Shown in pieces: positions 5,782 through 7,120 of a stretch of DNA of 7,120 nt. The DNA is from Melioribacteraceae bacterium (lineage in GTDB: Bacteria; Bacteroidota; Ignavibacteria; Ignavibacteriales; Melioribacteraceae). The notes under the pieces are model-generated. The model saw only the letters and a list, made by a program, of their open reading frames with translations. It did not search any database and was not told where the DNA came from. Both the position numbers and the translations under genes were made by a program. The stretch spans positions 1-7,120 of the forward strand of contig JALWEC010000454.1 in assembly GCA_027036655.1 (NCBI GenBank), read 5' to 3'. Numbering within the stretch: position 1 is the first letter of the stretch; every line of letters begins with the position of its first letter.

Positions 5782-5800
5782 TCATCAGGGTAAAGTTGAT

Positions 5801-7120
5801 TTATCTCGAGCTTGCCAGTATCTCGCAGATTTTATCCTGCAATTTTCTGATTTCGCTCGTCTTTGCGCTGTAGTTCTGCATCATTATGGAAAAAAGCAGT
5901 TTCCGTCCCCGCCGGTTTGTTACGATTCCGCTTAACGCGCTGACGGCAGTCATCGTACCGGTTTTGGCTCTCAAATTTTTAAAAGCCCGTCCTTTTCGCA
6001 TCCTTTTTTTCAGTGTTCCGTCAACGCCCGCAACAGGCAGACTTTCAATTAACCTGTTAAACTTTTCCGGCGTCTTTTTTTGGAGAAAACGGAAAATATC
6101 GATTACCAATTCCGGCGAGATTAAGTTATACCGCGAAAGTCCCGAGCCGTCCGCTATGATGAAATCCTTCGGTGAGTTGCCTGTCAGCGTAATCAAACTG
6201 TCAATCATTTTAACTCCGTTTGCCGCGGTAGCCGGCTCGCCGTAATATTCCGCCGCAAGCGCGCGCAGAAGCGTCTCGGCGTCAATGTTTTCGCTCTCTT
6301 TGTTCGTTTCAACAATCACGCTGTCAAGCGAATGAGTTACCGTAAACAATTCCGAAACGTAGGGAACGTTCCTTTTTAATTCTATATCTCCGGTAATTTT
6401 AATACCCCTTTCGGAGCAAATTTCTTTAAAACTCTGCAAAAAATATTTTTCGGGATTTACAATGTTCAGAGTTGCAGTATCCGGCTCCGCATTTGCCGAA
6501 ATAAATCCATTCGCCCAAAAAACATTTTTATGTCCCAGATAATTTCGCTCGATATCATAATTCGAACTGTCGTCTTTAATTGTCAGAATAAAATTGTGCA
6601 ATGAGAAATCCGCAAGAGAATCTAAGAAATTGACCGAAGCAATTTGGTTCGGATTCGCGGGCTTAACTTCAATTTCCAATCTCGATTTGTTTAAAATCAG
6701 CGGTGTCAAAAAAGGCATAAATCCGTAATAAGCGTCGTCCCACATCCAGCCTGAGCCAAAGTAAAGAGAATCGCTCCAGCCAACGTCTCCAATCAAATTT
6801 CCTTTAACGAGCTTAATACCTTTCCCGCTTATCGAATCTGCAAGCGCGGTCAAATCGCCCGTTTTAAAAAGTGGGTCGTCCGTTCCTTTAATTACAATAT
6901 CACCGTATAGAACCGAATTGACAACGGGCCCCGTAATTCTTAAATAAGTGGAAAACCGGTAATCTTGAGGAAGAAAATAAAGGGCGGCAGCCGTTGTTAA
7001 AATTTTTTCGTTCGAGGCGGGAGTAAAAAGCTTTCCGGAATTATAAGAGTAAACCCGTCTGTTGCGAGTTAAATCAAAAACTTCAATTCCGATAAAAGCG
7101 TCTTTCAGATTTTCATCCCG
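5801..7120 (-). CDS. dacB: D-alanyl-D-alanine carboxypeptidase/endopeptidase, PBP4 type (S13 family), N-terminus outside window
   Basis: The frame is open from the window edge (7120) to the TAA at 5803-5801, giving 439 residues with no stop; the true start lies beyond the edge. Counting from the first codon in the window, the catalytic SxxK is 'PASNEK' with Ser36 and Lys39 (Ser codon 7015-7013). The second active-site box is 'DGSGLSRYNLISP' (about 324-336), and the third is 'AKTGTM' with Lys386 (codon 5965-5963), after the family-typical 'PVAGVDGTLKKRM'. The long stretch between the first and second motifs corresponds to the inserted domains of S13 enzymes. Such enzymes are periplasmic and trim the terminal D-Ala or cut D-Ala-mDAP cross-links in peptidoglycan. 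Full members are roughly 450-500 residues, so only a signal peptide and a few tens of residues are likely missing. A TTG at 6853 is not the start: conserved catalytic sequence lies upstream of it. Confidence 0.94.
   Translation of the reverse strand, partial: RDENLKDAFIGIEVFDLTRNRRVYSYNSGKLFTPASNEKILTTAAALYFLPQDYRFSTYLRITGPVVNSVLYGDIVIKGTDDPLFKTGDLTALADSISGKGIKLVKGNLIGDVGWSDSLYFGSGWMWDDAYYGFMPFLTPLILNKSRLEIEVKPANPNQIASVNFLDSLADFSLHNFILTIKDDSSNYDIERNYLGHKNVFWANGFISANAEPDTATLNIVNPEKYFLQSFKEICSERGIKITGDIELKRNVPYVSELFTVTHSLDSVIVETNKESENIDAETLLRALAAEYYGEPATAANGVKMIDSLITLTGNSPKDFIIADGSGLSRYNLISPELVIDIFRFLQKKTPEKFNRLIESLPVAGVDGTLKKRMRKGRAFKNLRAKTGTMTAVSALSGIVTNRRGRKLLFSIMMQNYSAKTSEIRKLQDKICEILASSR

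Larger units (their letters stand above)
5329..5800. other. Intergenic region with no intact gene
   Basis: About 470 bp between the end of the carboxypeptidase gene and the Asp-box gene. It is AT-rich and has stops in all frames. The part nearest the carboxypeptidase may be a gene remnant (listed). Further on are a perfect 12-bp palindrome GCTTTGCAAAGC (5469-5480), a 5-bp hairpin (5540-5553) and a longer stem-loop (5552-5584). A GATAAT (5366-5361, minus strand) about 33 nt before the Asp-box ATG could be a -10, but I find no matching -35, so I do not call a promoter. I see no terminator for the carboxypeptidase gene. Confidence 0.6.

Noticed and set aside
6851..6853. TTG codon that could serve as start of a shorter carboxypeptidase
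   Set aside because: The same frame is open to the window edge and includes the catalytic PASNEK motif upstream, so the protein starts outside the window.
1..7120. CRISPR array, tRNA, rRNA, transposase, integrase or phage genes
   Set aside because: No regularly spaced direct repeats, no tRNA-like cloverleaf or rRNA-like stretches noticed, and none of the coding frames resembles a mobile-element protein.

Overview
The window looks like AT-rich chromosomal DNA from the Bacteroidota/Chlorobi/Ignavibacteria side of the bacterial tree. Three things point there: a type IX secretion (T9SS) C-terminal sorting domain with the box LYQNYPNPF, two DUF4252-type exported proteins beside an ECF sigma factor, and an S13 D-Ala-D-Ala carboxypeptidase. 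An Ignavibacteria-like source is my best guess, from the style of the sorting domain. Every gene I can support is on the minus strand, so the text below runs from high to low coordinates.

7120-5801: the C-terminal ~440 codons of a PBP4/DacB-type peptidoglycan DD-carboxypeptidase/endopeptidase. Its N-terminus lies beyond the window edge. 5800-5329: a gap of about 470 bp with a possible frameshifted gene remnant and small inverted repeats. 5328-2710: a large exported protein of about 12 Asp-box (BNR/sortilin-like) repeats with a T9SS sorting domain. An 81-bp palindromic dispersed repeat lies in frame within that sorting domain. 2709-2308: a gap holding a strong Rho-independent terminator for the large gene, at least one more palindromic repeat of a different family, and an ECF-type promoter.

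2307-9: a tight four-gene operon: ECF sigma factor, single-pass putative anti-sigma factor without a visible zinc motif (8-bp overlap with sigma), a secreted DUF4252 protein and a lipoprotein that looks like a diverged DUF4252 paralogue. Gaps between the later genes are 10 and 14 nt, each with a good Shine-Dalgarno. The promoter (TGTAAC, 17 nt, CGTC) is of the kind ECF factors recognise, so the operon is probably autoregulated. The predicted transcript starts almost on the sigma ATG.

The best leads are (i) the mobile palindrome domesticated as 27 codons of a secretion-sorting domain and (ii) the ECF/anti-sigma/double-DUF4252 cassette, whose signal and role are unknown. I see no tRNA, rRNA, CRISPR array, transposase or phage gene.
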